Positions 53,204 through 62,592 of a stretch of DNA of 64,000 nt are shown piece after piece; position 1 is the stretch's first letter, and each line of letters begins with the position of its first letter. The notes beneath the pieces are model-generated. The model ran no database searches and was not told the origin of the DNA. It was given only the letters and a program-made list of their open reading frames with translations. This stretch comes from Leptospiraceae bacterium (GTDB lineage: Bacteria; Spirochaetota; Leptospiria; Leptospirales; Leptospiraceae), in the NCBI GenBank assembly GCA_024233865.1, contig JACKPA010000001.1, forward strand, positions 558,001 to 622,000. Direction: 5' to 3'. A program made the translations under genes and the position numbers.

Positions 53204-53377
53204 ATTAAAACAAATTTGAAGACACTTGTTCAAAATTGCGATAATTTTTTTATGTAGCTGATAAAAAAGAATAGAATAAATTATTTATCTTGAAATGCTT
53301 ATCCAAATTAAACACTCTAATATAGAGTTTGTTTAATTTTTCCTTTAGAAAGTTTTTTTGTATTAGGAGGGTTTCAT

Positions 53378-55534
53378 ATGAACCGTTTTATGAGCTTAGT
53401 AAATGATGAACAAAATTTCACCAATGATATTCAAACTCTTTATGACGATGCAATAAATGTAATTTCTTATTATTTACCAGGTAATAACAAACCACATTTA
53501 TTTATAAGAATGCCAGAGGAAACTTTAGAAAAATTGGCAAGTATATTCGATAAAATTTCTTCGTACCATTTTACAAGTGTGGAAAATAAAAATCTTCTCC
53601 AAGACTTAAAGTATTTTTATCCTTTTATATTTCAAGAAAGATATTGTAGAGCGTTGGCTTGCTCATTAAAAGATGGAAAATTGGATTGGAATAGTCTTCA
53701 TAGGTCTAATAAATTCAATTTACTTAGAGCTAAAAATATCATACAGCAAATAATAAATATTTCCATTCGTGGGCAAAATGTAGGATTAAAATATAAATTT
53801 TTACTACATATACTTTCCATGATTCAAAGTGCGTTGGCAAACCAAGAAGAAGGAAAAAAGTATACTATTTACAGGGCAAGTGAAAGTTCATATTTGGATA
53901 TCCAAGAAAATATTATTATGCAAAAAGTTGCAGATAATCTTCAAATTCTACAAATTCTTAGAGAAAAAATACAAAACAAATTAACAAAGGTTTCACGTTC
54001 AATTTTAATCAATTCCGTACAAGAGTTAAAAATTTACATAGATTCAAACGGAAGGATATTCGATCTAGTTGAACAAAATGAAGGTCAAGCCTTGGGAGTG
54101 TTTGATAAAAATGAATATTTTCCTATAACCATCTTGGTTGATAGATTTTCTGAAAAAGACATTCCCATGTATGAATGTCTTTTTCACGAAAAGTTTTTCA
54201 ATAACGCTATTTGGGAACAAGTAATTTCTAAGATGATTCAGGAGATGAATAAAATTGATCCTTTAGAAATACCGATCCACAAAGATTGTTTTACCATTGA
54301 AAACTTTCAAGACTACATCAAAGAATTCAGCGAGGATGAAATTAGAATTATATTGGCAACTGTTTCATTTATTCATGGACATAGAGAAACACCTATAAAG
54401 ATTTTGAGAAATATTGATATAGTCCCAACACTTACTCCAAGGATATTAGTAAATTTTGTTTTGGCATTAAGAGACATTAATTATAATTTTTTGGTAAACC
54501 ATGAAAAAGCTTTTTTTTACTTAATATTTAAGGAGCTTGGAGCGAGATTATATTTTAGATATTTTGGACGATGTAATTTTAAAGATTTAACAGACTATGA
54601 TGATAAGGTTCCAGGGGAAGCTCAGGATATTATTAAGGATGCTGTGATTAATACATCAAACAAGGTAATAGAACTAAAAAACTATAAGAAATCATGGAAG
54701 TCAGTACACAATTGTGCTCTAGAGAGCCTTTCTACTAAAAAACATTTGTTTATAAAAATTTTCAAAAATTTTCAGGAATATAGATTTAAAAATGATTTTC
54801 AAATGTACCAAAATTATGAATTTATGAAAAAGAGTTTTATAATAAACAAAGAGAATATTCCACTACTTGAAGAAATCGAAATTTTACTATTCAGAGCAAA
54901 AACAGAATCTATTATGGGAAACTCTTCTTATCAGGAGCTTTGTATCAAATACGCTACAAATGTTGTTAGAAAAAAACTAACTAATTTAACTCTTAGTAAC
55001 AAAATTAATGAATTGATTGATAAATTTGCCCAAGCGATAGAATCCAAGGAACCACCAACACAAATTATTCAGAAAGAAAAAAATAAGATTGATCAGAATT
55101 TTTTAAGAAATTTATTAAAAAGCCATTGGGAAAAAAATAAAGCATATAAATTATTTAAAATTTCAGTAAGAGATTTTTTGTTCGTAGGTGATAGAGTTGT
55201 TCCCCAAATTTTTTTGCAATTGAGTAGAGATTATAATGGTAGTTTTCTAAGTTTGGTAGGCAGCAATAATCAATTGTACTTAGAGAAAGATAAAAAATAT
55301 TTCATTACACGTAGTCTAATTAATGATAATGTGATGCTAATGGAAGGATATCTAGAAGGGGCAGACATAATTGGACAAGTTGTTTATGACACGAAAATTG
55401 TAGACAAACATGTTTCCAAAAGACATGCAATGTTTGAACTACAGGGTTCCGAGCTTCTGGTAAAAGATTTGGATTCTAAAAATGGAACATATAAAATATC
55501 AAAAATACCCACAAATAGGAAAATACCTTGTTAA
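53378..55534 (+). CDS. Large unknown protein ending in an FHA domain
   Basis: This 718-residue protein has a canonical ribosome site (AGGAGG, 7 bp before ATG). Most of it is helical with no recognised family, signal peptide or membrane segment. Residues about 655-705 are a forkhead-associated phosphothreonine-binding domain: ADIIGQVVYDTKIVDKHVSK then RHAMFELQGSELLVKDLDSK and NGTYK, with the conserved Ser-x-x-His and Asn. The last FHA strands are missing, as the chain stops 12 residues after NGTYK, so the domain may be truncated. FHA suggests binding to a phosphorylated partner. Confidence 0.65.
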   Translation: MNRFMSLVNDEQNFTNDIQTLYDDAINVISYYLPGNNKPHLFIRMPEETLEKLASIFDKISSYHFTSVENKNLLQDLKYFYPFIFQERYCRALACSLKDGKLDWNSLHRSNKFNLLRAKNIIQQIINISIRGQNVGLKYKFLLHILSMIQSALANQEEGKKYTIYRASESSYLDIQENIIMQKVADNLQILQILREKIQNKLTKVSRSILINSVQELKIYIDSNGRIFDLVEQNEGQALGVFDKNEYFPITILVDRFSEKDIPMYECLFHEKFFNNAIWEQVISKMIQEMNKIDPLEIPIHKDCFTIENFQDYIKEFSEDEIRIILATVSFIHGHRETPIKILRNIDIVPTLTPRILVNFVLALRDINYNFLVNHEKAFFYLIFKELGARLYFRYFGRCNFKDLTDYDDKVPGEAQDIIKDAVINTSNKVIELKNYKKSWKSVHNCALESLSTKKHLFIKIFKNFQEYRFKNDFQMYQNYEFMKKSFIINKENIPLLEEIEILLFRAKTESIMGNSSYQELCIKYATNVVRKKLTNLTLSNKINELIDKFAQAIESKEPPTQIIQKEKNKIDQNFLRNLLKSHWEKNKAYKLFKISVRDFLFVGDRVVPQIFLQLSRDYNGSFLSLVGSNNQLYLEKDKKYFITRSLINDNVMLMEGYLEGADIIGQVVYDTKIVDKHVSKRHAMFELQGSELLVKDLDSKNGTYKISKIPTNRKIPC

Positions 55535-55652
55535 TTATTATTGATTAATATGGTATTTTCTGAAAATTACTTCTTGTAATTAGGGTTAAATTATAATAGT
55601 TTGTAGGTAAATTAAAATCATATGGATTACGTTTATCAAGCCCCTGTCCATT

Positions 55653-55694
55653 AGATACTTGTATTGAGCTTAGCCGAAATAAACCTTATTTTGC
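55653..55694. repeat. Dispersed repeat, second copy of 36678-36717
   Basis: agatacttgtattgag with GCCGAAATAA and CCTTATTTT, nearly the same as the copy at 36678-36717. Confidence 0.55.
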
Positions 55695-55805
55695 TGCTCA
55701 TGGACAAGCTCAATGAGCAATACCTCATGATTTATATTAATCCACCAACATTTCTAAAGAACATTTCGCATTAAGAATCTATGTAACTATAGCAATATCA
55801 TCCAT

Positions 55806-55850
55806 CAAATTTTAAGCCTGCTCTATGGATTTGCCCAGGGTGAACAATTA
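55806..55850. repeat. Dispersed repeat family B, right-end fragment
   Basis: AAATTTTAAGCCTGCTCTAT then GGGTGAACAATT matches the right end of the copy at 57673-57794. Confidence 0.55.
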
Positions 55851-55950
55851 CTAATAGTGACGTAAAACCCATTCGAGGAAGCACTTCGATAAACTCAGTG
55901 ACCGGTGAAAGCAGGGAACTTACCCTTGAGCCTGTCGAAGGGTTTTTGGG

Positions 55951-55988
55951 GATTGGCTTTATGCCAGAGAAACGCACTTCCTGTATGA
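55951..55988. repeat. Dispersed repeat family C, copy 2
   Basis: ATTGGCTTTATGCCAGAGAA then ACGCACTTCCTGTAT, matching the copies at 52821 and 57339 with several substitutions. Confidence 0.5.
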
Positions 55989-56339
55989 AAAATCTTGGAA
56001 AAAGAGTAGTATAGATTGACAAAAGTGAATAATGAGACAGTCTAAAAAATATGGGATACTATGAGATAATAATTTCGGTTCTGGCTTTGACCTTCACAGG
56101 TTCTTTGTGTGTTTTACAACTAATAAAGATATTAAAAAAAGAAATGAGGAAAGAAAGTAAAGTTGATAGATAGGATTCTTTTTATACTGTATTTTTCTTG
56201 GTTTTCCCTCGTAATCATGTTGATATTTTCATACAAGGAAGTGAAAATATTTTTCAATGAATTTATGACCTTCATTTCCTTGTTTTCCTTTCTCGTTTTG
56301 ATTTGGAAAATATTAAAAGGCAAAGAATAAATTTAAGCC

Positions 56340-56480
56340 CTATTCATCTCTTGCTCCAGCCTCTTTTAATAATTTAACTATTTCCTCATGTCCTTTTTCT
56401 TGAGCATACATAAACGCTGATTTTCCTTCCGAATTTTTCACCTTTTCCCTATACAAGTTAGCGTAATTCCTATCAATCAT
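56340..56480 (-). pseudogene. Ankyrin-repeat fragment fused after Uma2 copy 2
   Basis: The ATG at 56480 overlaps the Uma2 stop and gives 46 residues: MIDRNYANLYREKV, then NSEGKSAFMYAQEKGHEEIV and KLLKEAGARDE. The second part is one complete ankyrin repeat plus the end of an ankyrin protein. The first 14 residues come from the duplicated block. It is probably a remnant of a larger ankyrin gene cut at the block edge. Confidence 0.5.
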
Positions 56481-57270
56481 TCTTCCCCAATTTAGCTTGA
56501 AGTTCCGCAATCAATTTGTCCTTCTCTTGCAGCTCACCCAAGGCTTTTTCCTTTTCTAAGCGTTCCTTATTGGCTCTTTGTCTTTCTTTTTCCTTTTCTA
56601 AACGTTCTTTTTCGGCTCGTTTCCTTTCCTTTTCGGCTCGTTCTTTCTCTTGCTCTGGTTCCAAAAGGATCAGGTTTTTGTCCTTGTCATACAGCCTCAA
56701 ATACGTCCTATACTTCCCATTAAACCTGCCACTCCATATTCCTAAGTAGCAGTTTAATTCTTTTGACCACAACCAACCGTTTTTATTCTTTACCAACTCT
56801 ACATAAAATCCGTATCGGTTCAATCGCCAACCGCAGAGATAACTCGGATTCTTTGGGTCATAGACAAAATATTCCGGTGTGTGGAATGTTTGCTCATACA
56901 AAATGAACTTGTCTTCCAAATCAATTTTATAAGTGCTTTCCGATAGCAATTCTACTATGATGTTCGGAAATTTCCAATTCTCTTCCCACAATATCCAACT
57001 ATCTCGCTCCTTTGTTCCATCCACACTTTTCACAAGAAAAAAGTCTGGTCCTCGGAATGCCTCGTTCTTTACTTCTTTAACACTGTAATACATAAACATG
57101 TTTCCACCGGCAAAAAAGTCAGTCTTATCACCCATTGCAACAACTGAGGAGTCGATAAGAATATTCATGTTTTCTCTGTGGATTGGAGTTTCCAAGGGAA
57201 TACCGTCATCGCAAGGTAGGTTTGTAGGATAAGAATCGTTTTGTTTTGGAATTGTGATGCTTTGGGACAT
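56473..57270 (-). CDS. Uma2-family (DUF820) putative restriction endonuclease, copy 2
   Basis: This 265-residue protein is identical over almost its whole length to the copy at 52039. It differs by a 28-residue longer coiled coil (EKERAEKERKRAEKERLEKE and on), made of short Glu/Lys/Arg repeats, and by Pro for Ser in LLEPEQE. The nuclease-like core is unchanged. The length difference looks like slippage or unequal recombination between the repeated heptads. Confidence 0.85.
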   Translation of the reverse strand: MSQSITIPKQNDSYPTNLPCDDGIPLETPIHRENMNILIDSSVVAMGDKTDFFAGGNMFMYYSVKEVKNEAFRGPDFFLVKSVDGTKERDSWILWEENWKFPNIIVELLSESTYKIDLEDKFILYEQTFHTPEYFVYDPKNPSYLCGWRLNRYGFYVELVKNKNGWLWSKELNCYLGIWSGRFNGKYRTYLRLYDKDKNLILLEPEQEKERAEKERKRAEKERLEKEKERQRANKERLEKEKALGELQEKDKLIAELQAKLGKND

Positions 57271-57338
57271 TGTTTCTCTCCATGGTGGATATAAGTTTTG
57301 GTTAATTCTTTAGAATTGTCAAGGAAAAATTTATAGGT

Positions 57339-57378
57339 GTTTGGCTTTAATGCCGGAGAAACGGACTTTTCTATATAA
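57339..57378. repeat. Dispersed repeat family C, copy 3
   Basis: Same sequence as the copy at 52821, being part of the duplicated block. Confidence 0.55.
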
Positions 57379-57672
57379 ATAACAAATAGAAAGGATTGAA
57401 AAGCATTTTATGTTAAAAAAATAACTATTATGTTCCCTTTCCTGTTAGGAAAGGGAAGGATCGAGCTTGGTGCAAAAGAACAGCTTGATGGGGATAGGTA
57501 AAATAATTTCTTGCCGAGAATTACTGATTTTTAAAATTGCAACTATCAAGTTTCTGGAAGCAGTAAGAAATTCTATTAATTTGAAAAACTTAAAAAAACA
57601 GGTAAAAACGGAACTTATGGAAAGTATAGATGACATTATATACAGAAAATCAAAGAATTGTTTCAAAAAATG

Positions 57673-57794
57673 ATTGACTCTTTTTTTTCCAAGAAAAATC
57701 TTGGAGAGAGGAGAATTTGTCTCGACTGACGTTTCCTCGAAAATTTCGGCGAAATTTTAAGCCTGCTCTATGAATTAGCCGAGGGTGAACAATT
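57673..57794. repeat. Dispersed repeat family B, fullest copy
   Basis: About 122 bp: TTGACTCTTTTTTTTCCAAG, the palindrome CCAAGAAAAATCTTGG, GAAAATTTCGGCGAAATTTT, then AAGCCTGCTCTATGAATTAG and GGGTGAACAATT. Partial copies lie at 50351, 51941, 55806, 59519 and 60509, all in the accessory region. Confidence 0.65.
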
Positions 57795-57890
57795 TCTTTT
57801 TTCCTTGGCAAAAGACTTTAAAATTGGCATTGATCTTGAAGTGAGTAGCAAGCTCCTAAATGACAAGATAAAACGACAGAAGGACATAAA

Positions 57891-57962
57891 ATGAGACGGG
57901 AAATTATCATTATACTGCTATTATCAACATTTATTTTCAACTGTGATGACAAACAACCCTAA
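57891..57962 (+). pseudogene. Truncated lipoprotein leader
   Basis: An ATG preceded by AGAAGGAC opens a 23-codon frame, MRREIIIILLLSTFIFNCDD and three more residues, i.e. a complete lipoprotein signal peptide with its cysteine, then stops. The transposase gene ends 11 bp further on. The likeliest explanation is that an insertion cut the gene just after the signal peptide. Confidence 0.45.
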
Positions 57963-57972
57963 CTCTAACTTT

Positions 57973-58896
57973 TTATGTGCGGGCAACAGTTCCCCCTAAT
58001 GAAGAAGCAACGAGCATATTATGTAACCAATTTTCATGGTAAACAAATCCATTCAAATCTTCGAAAGGAGAAATTCTATTTCCTTTATAGGTTAATCTTG
58101 ATGAATAAGGATGAAAGTTCCATAATAACGCCATAGCCCTTGCATATAGAGTTGCACTATCATCGGTTTTTCCATGAAAATATTTCATTCCATAAAGTAT
58201 TTTATCTTGGTAATTCATAAGCCTATCCAAAGCATTACTGGTTCTGTGACGACCCTTGAATTGATATGATACTTTAAAGCGGTCTCGTTTGAAACAAAGT
58301 TCAAGTAACTTTTCCTTTACTACTTCTATTGAAATGTTTTCCAAAGTCCATTTTTTCAAGTGTCTGATTCTCTGAGAAAATTGAGCAGTTGTTTCTGCAT
58401 GGTATGCGTTCCATACTTTCTCACGAATAATCGGTAATATATCTTTTGCTTTTTTACACCGGTCACGAATTTTTATGAATGAATGCAGAAAACACAATAC
58501 TTGTTTTGTTTTTGGAAATAAGGATTTCCATGCTTTCCGTGTCCCATCCCAACCATCCATATTAATTGTTGTCGGTTGGTAATCCGGATTAAGAGCCTGC
58601 GATTCTTCTTTAAAAACAGAGTAAGCATTTCTTAAGTCAGCATCACTTGCACTTTTCACTACTTTTACACCTAATATACAACCCTTGCCAATCGTTGTAG
58701 CGAGAAATACCTTCACTTTTTTCAGCCAGCTATGTTTTTCATCTGCCAATAGGTGCTCCGGTAGTTTATCCGGTGTCTTTACGGTTGTTCCTACTATTGA
58801 ATTTCTACCAAACGAATTGTGAATCCTATACCAAAACATGTCATTATGACCAAATACATAGGTTAAGGCGTAAAATGGAGTACCGTGACACATCAA
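57973..58896 (-). mobile_element. N-terminally truncated DDE transposase
   Basis: The 307-residue open frame contains ALTYVFGHNDMFWYRIHNSF, LADEKHSWLKKVKVFLATT (first Asp), TINMDGWDGTRKAWKSLFP (second Asp), VLCFLHSFIKIRDRCKK and KGRHRTSNALDRLMNYQD (where the last acid would lie). It resembles DDE transposases with an RTSNA block; the IS family could not be assigned. The same frame continues upstream to a TAA near 58930, so the DNA-binding N-terminus is missing or frameshifted. No terminal inverted repeats were found. It is probably inactive. Confidence 0.7.
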
Positions 58897-59272
58897 ATAT
58901 AAAGGAGTTACAGTCCTATCCTTTTAGAATTACACCCACAGAAAAGGAAAATGTATTATTTGTAGAAACGCCTGTAAATATCATTTTTTCAATTAATACA
59001 ATAAAAGTTGTTCTTGAAATGAACACTAATACGGAGTTTGTTTTCCTGTAAGGACTGGTCTAAGACATAGTAATTATTGGCATTCAGACTGTCGCTTTTA
59101 GAAAAAAATACTGTTTTGTTTAGTAGTTTGTATAGTGAAATTATAGTATAACCAATACGGGAACCAAAACTCAAATCACTGGAAATATGGGAACTACCGG
59201 AGCTTCAACTCTATAATTATCTTGCTAAAAAATATTATCTCATTTCAATTGATACAATAAGAGGAGTTTTAT
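58897..59272. other. Stretch upstream of a small lipoprotein gene
   Basis: The plus strand at about 58910-59051 has an open frame ending RITPTEKENVLFVETPVNII and on to EFVFL, which looks protein-like and may be the tail of a gene interrupted by the transposase. The rest (59052-59272) shows nothing except the GAGGAG ribosome site of the next gene. Confidence 0.3.
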
Positions 59273-59488
59273 ATGTTTCAAAAAATAATTATTATAGTTT
59301 TACTTTCTATTATTCTATTATTTTCAACTTCAGGTTGTTTAACAAATATTTTAAACTGTCCGGAAGATATACCAAAAACAAGTAGTTGTCCAACTGAGGC
59401 AAAAAAGGAAGAAGATCGATTTTTTTGGTTGTTACTAATTATTGTAGCAACGGATAATAATGGTAATGGGTGGGGAAAATATAAATAA
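59273..59488 (+). CDS. Small lipoprotein
   Basis: This 71-residue protein has a strong ribosome site (AAGAGGAG) and a signal peptide with lipobox LFSTSGCLTN (Cys22). The mature part has two more cysteines, a charged stretch (EAKKEEDR), a hydrophobic patch (FFWLLLIIVATDNN) and a Gly-rich end. Function is unknown. It lies between transposase and integrase remnants. Confidence 0.6.
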   Translation: MFQKIIIIVLLSIILLFSTSGCLTNILNCPEDIPKTSSCPTEAKKEEDRFFWLLLIIVATDNNGNGWGKYK

Positions 59489-59518
59489 TCAGTTTTTTTG
59501 AAGCTGTATTTTCATTTC

Positions 59519-59562
59519 AAAAATTTAAGACCCATTCTTACAATTAGCCCTTGGGTGAACAT
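59519..59562. repeat. Dispersed repeat family B, right-end fragment
   Basis: AAAAATTTAAGACCCATTCT then CAATTAGCCC and GGGTGAACATT; a diverged copy of the right end of the element at 57673. Confidence 0.45.
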
Positions 59563-59726
59563 TGACATAAGTAATCTTGAACAAAACTGCTTACGCAGTA
59601 GTTTTTCGCCATATTTCAGTCCAAATTCCAATTTTATATCTCACTCAAAGTCTCAAATAGAAACTTCTTAACAACCCAGTAACTTGTCAAAAACTTGATT
59701 TATCAAAAAATCAAGGAGAATTATCC

Positions 59727-60078
59727 ATGGGAGTTTTAAGAGACCAATTTGTTGAATATTTAACTTTAAGAGGTTTTAGCCAAAACACAATTGAAAGCTA
59801 TACAATTTGTGTAAGAACACTAGCAGTGTATTACAACACAGCACCTACTCAACTAACTGAAAAGCAGGTCAGAGATTTTTTTCTTTATATCAAAAACACA
59901 AAGATATTCAGCGGGTTTAAGAGTTAGTGAGGTAGTAAATCTTAAATTATCGGATATCGATAGAGATCGAGGACAGACATTGCTTGGACATACAAACATA
60001 AAAACAACTGCAATCTACTTGCACATTGTCAGTTTAGATAAACTAAATGTTGTAAGTCCGTTTGATACAAATCCTTGA
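59727..60078 (+). pseudogene. Tyrosine recombinase (XerD-like) with internal deletions
   Basis: The first part (59727 to about 59900) encodes the N-terminal SAM-like domain: GVLRDQFVEYLTLRGFSQNT, IESYTICVRTLA, LTEKQVRDFFLYI. The frame then shifts; 59902-60078 gives YSAGLRVSEVVNLKLSDID (the first catalytic Arg block) joined straight to LLGHTNIKTTAIYLHI (the block with the catalytic Tyr). The HLRH segment between them is deleted. Such integrases often accompany IS91-type transposases, and one follows here. It cannot be active. Confidence 0.75.
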
Positions 60079-60437
60079 ACGAGAATCAAAAAGCATTTGA
60101 AGTTGCTGATGTTTTCAATGCTTCCGGAAATGCTTATATAGAGAATCATCGTCTGTCTTACGAACAAAGAAAAGCAATAGAAGATATTCAAAAGTGCAAT
60201 ATACGGGATAGTTTTTTTCGCGGAATAAGTGGAAAGGAATGGGTCGTTTATTGTAAAGAGCCATTTGATAATCCAAACAATTTGATAGAGTATCTTGGTC
60301 GTTACACACATAGGATTGCTATCAGCAACCATAGGATTATAGGCGTAACGGAAAATACAGTTAGCTTCCATTACAACAATGGAATTTTAGATTGTAATTT
60401 TTACAATCACAGGAGGTTATTATCTTTACAGGGATAA
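60079..60437 (+). pseudogene. IS91-family transposase fragment
   Basis: The open frame, starting right after the integrase remnant, reads ENHRLSYEQRKAIEDIQKCN, EWVVYCKEPFDNPNNLIEYL and GRYTHRIAISNHRI, the typical core of IS91/IS801 rolling-circle transposases. The N-terminal zinc finger, the HUH motif, the catalytic Tyr region and the C-terminus are missing. With the integrase remnant this marks a decayed IS91-like element. Confidence 0.75.
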
Positions 60438-60508
60438 ACGTCTGAAACAATACTTAGATCTTGTAAACAAATGTATTGTTTGTAAAACAAAAAATTGTTT
60501 ATTAAATA

Positions 60509-60572
60509 GTTGACTCTTTTTTTTCCAAGAAAAATCTTAGAGGGAGGAAGTTTTGTCTTGGTTGGAATTCCT
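60509..60572. repeat. Dispersed repeat family B, left-end copy
   Basis: TTGACTCTTTTTTTTCCAAG, AAAAATCTTAG, then GTTTTGTCTTGGTTGGAATT, matching the left half of the copies at 57673 and 50351. Confidence 0.55.
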
Positions 60573-60662
60573 AAATAGACAAGAAAAAACCAAATATACC
60601 GTTTACAGAACTTTTTTATTAAACAAATTAACCTTTAGCATGTGAAGGGAGAAAAAGAACTT

Positions 60663-60938
60663 ATGAAACTCATCAAAGTTATTTTATTAATAATGATAAT
60701 ATCTTTAACGATTACCTGTTACTTACTTGATAATGACGGTGATGGAGATATTTTTGACAATACAGAGGAATATGAAGCACAAAAAAAATACACTGGAGCA
60801 TGTTGGTTGGGAGTTAGTGCATATGTGGGTTGCCCAAAGGATGGTTTGCATAAACAAGAGTGTAATGATATTTTAAGTCTTTGTGCTGCATTATGTATAA
60901 AAGCCAGGCAGGCTCCGACTCTGTGCACAGGATTTTAA
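60663..60938 (+). CDS. Small Cys-rich lipoprotein-like protein
   Basis: I choose the ATG at 60663, about 10 bp after GGGAG, over the ATG at 60642; it gives 91 residues. The N-terminus MKLIKVILLIMIISLTITCY is a short lipoprotein-type signal with its cysteine. The mature part has an acidic stretch (DNDGDGDIFDN) that could bind calcium, then seven cysteines (GACWLG, GCPKDG, QECNDIL, LCAALC, LCTGF). Function is unknown. Confidence 0.6.
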   Translation: MKLIKVILLIMIISLTITCYLLDNDGDGDIFDNTEEYEAQKKYTGACWLGVSAYVGCPKDGLHKQECNDILSLCAALCIKARQAPTLCTGF

Positions 60939-61029
60939 ACAAGCTTCTTTAGATAGTCCTGATAAATAGGGTTTGCTATAAATGAAAATATGGAATCATA
61001 TTTAGAAAAAATCAAAAAGGGTAATAGTA

Positions 61030-61707
61030 ATGAGCAAATTAAAAGTTTTATGTTTTAGCTTATCACTGGATGGATTTGGGGCTGGTGTCAATCAAAGTTT
61101 GGATAACCCGATGGGAATTAATGGTATGTCTTTACATGAGTGGGTTTTTCCAACAAAGTCGTTCAAAGCAATGCACAGCGAGATGATGGGCGAAGGTGAT
61201 TTGGAAGGAACAACCGGCATTGATAATGATTATGCAACAGGAGGATTTGAAAATATAGGCGCTTGGATTTTGGGTAGAAATATGTTCAGCCCATTTAGAG
61301 GCAATTGGGAAGATCATCCATTTAATGGTTGGTGGGGAGAAAATCCACCTTACCATACCCCTGTTTATGTGTTAACCCATCATGCTAGACCTTCTTTAGA
61401 AATGAAGGGAGGAACGATATTTCATTTTGTTACAGATGGAATAGAGGTAGCTCTTAAGTTGGCAAAAGAAGGAGCAAAGGGAAAGGATATTCGAGTGGGT
61501 GGTGGGGTAAATACAATACGACAGTATTTGAATGCAAAATTGTTGGATGAAATTCACATAGCAGTAGCGCCCACCTTTCTGGGTGAGGGCGAAAATTTAT
61601 TTCAAGGTATTAATTTACCGAAACTGGGATACGAATGTGTTGAGTATGCCCCATCTGAAAAAGCGGTGCATATTGTATTAAAACTAAGAAAACAGGGTGT
61701 TATATAG
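61030..61707 (+). CDS. RibD-C/dihydrofolate-reductase-like protein
   Basis: This 225-residue protein has the RibD C-terminal (DHFR-like) fold: FSLSLDGFGAGVNQS at the start, GAWILGRNMFSPFRG, KDIRVGGGVNTIRQYLNAKL and DEIHIAVAPTFLGEGENLF. Members bind NADPH; the substrate is not known. A shorter member of the same family lies at 62593 on the other strand, with a broken VOC gene between. Such genes are frequent in mobile accessory regions. Confidence 0.85.
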   Translation: MSKLKVLCFSLSLDGFGAGVNQSLDNPMGINGMSLHEWVFPTKSFKAMHSEMMGEGDLEGTTGIDNDYATGGFENIGAWILGRNMFSPFRGNWEDHPFNGWWGENPPYHTPVYVLTHHARPSLEMKGGTIFHFVTDGIEVALKLAKEGAKGKDIRVGGGVNTIRQYLNAKLLDEIHIAVAPTFLGEGENLFQGINLPKLGYECVEYAPSEKAVHIVLKLRKQGVI

Positions 61708-61782
61708 ACAAAATTTAAAGCCTATCCTAAATCGGGGATAGTATATGATGAATAGAATTTTTTTAAAAATAGTTGAGTTTAC

Positions 61783-62588
<806 letters not shown>

Positions 62589-62592
62589 GTTT

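Larger units (their letters stand above)
52753..53377. other. 625-bp region of repeats and gene fragments
   Basis: It contains a family C repeat (52821-52860), a GAF-domain gene fragment (52858-52998), a dispersed inverted repeat (53011-53075), a possible small gene remnant (53096-53203) and the AT-rich leader of the gene at 53378. Confidence 0.6.
55535..56339. other. Repeat-rich, gene-poor 800-bp stretch
   Basis: No gene is supported. The stretch holds the repeat shared with 36678 (55653-55694), a family B fragment (55806-55850), a dispersed repeat with AAGCACTTCGATAAACTC and CTTGAGCCTGTCGAAGGG (55870-55940), and a family C copy (55951-55988). A 56132-56323 minus-strand frame and a plus-strand one at about 56050-56330 are low-complexity and hydrophobic and cannot be judged. 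Confidence 0.5.
56439..57382. repeat. Duplicated block containing Uma2 gene, copy 2
   Basis: This 944-bp block matches 52005-52864 with an extra 84 bp inside the gene. Identity is very high in both coding and non-coding parts, pointing to recent duplication or gene conversion. Confidence 0.85.
57271..57890. other. 620-bp intergenic stretch with repeats
   Basis: It includes the end of the duplicated block with a family C repeat (57339-57378), a short palindrome ctttcctgttaggaaagg near 57438, and a full-length family B repeat (57673-57794). A 68-codon frame at 57467-57673 would need a TTG start and is not supported. Confidence 0.5.

Noticed and set aside
55798..56022. 74-codon minus-strand reading frame
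   Set aside because: It is made almost wholly of dispersed repeat sequence (families B, C and the AAGCACTTCGATAAACTC repeat), so the translation is a by-product.
56132..56323. Short frames on both strands in AT-rich DNA
   Set aside because: Hydrophobic or Lys/Phe-rich translations with no start signal; chance cannot be excluded.
57445..57673. Overlapping reading frames on both strands (about 70 codons each)
   Set aside because: The plus frame needs a TTG start without a ribosome site and the minus frame is hydrophobic low-complexity; neither resembles a known protein.
50351..60572. CRISPR array
   Set aside because: The repeats here are irregularly spaced over 10 kb with genes between them, not short units with regular spacers; no cas genes are present.
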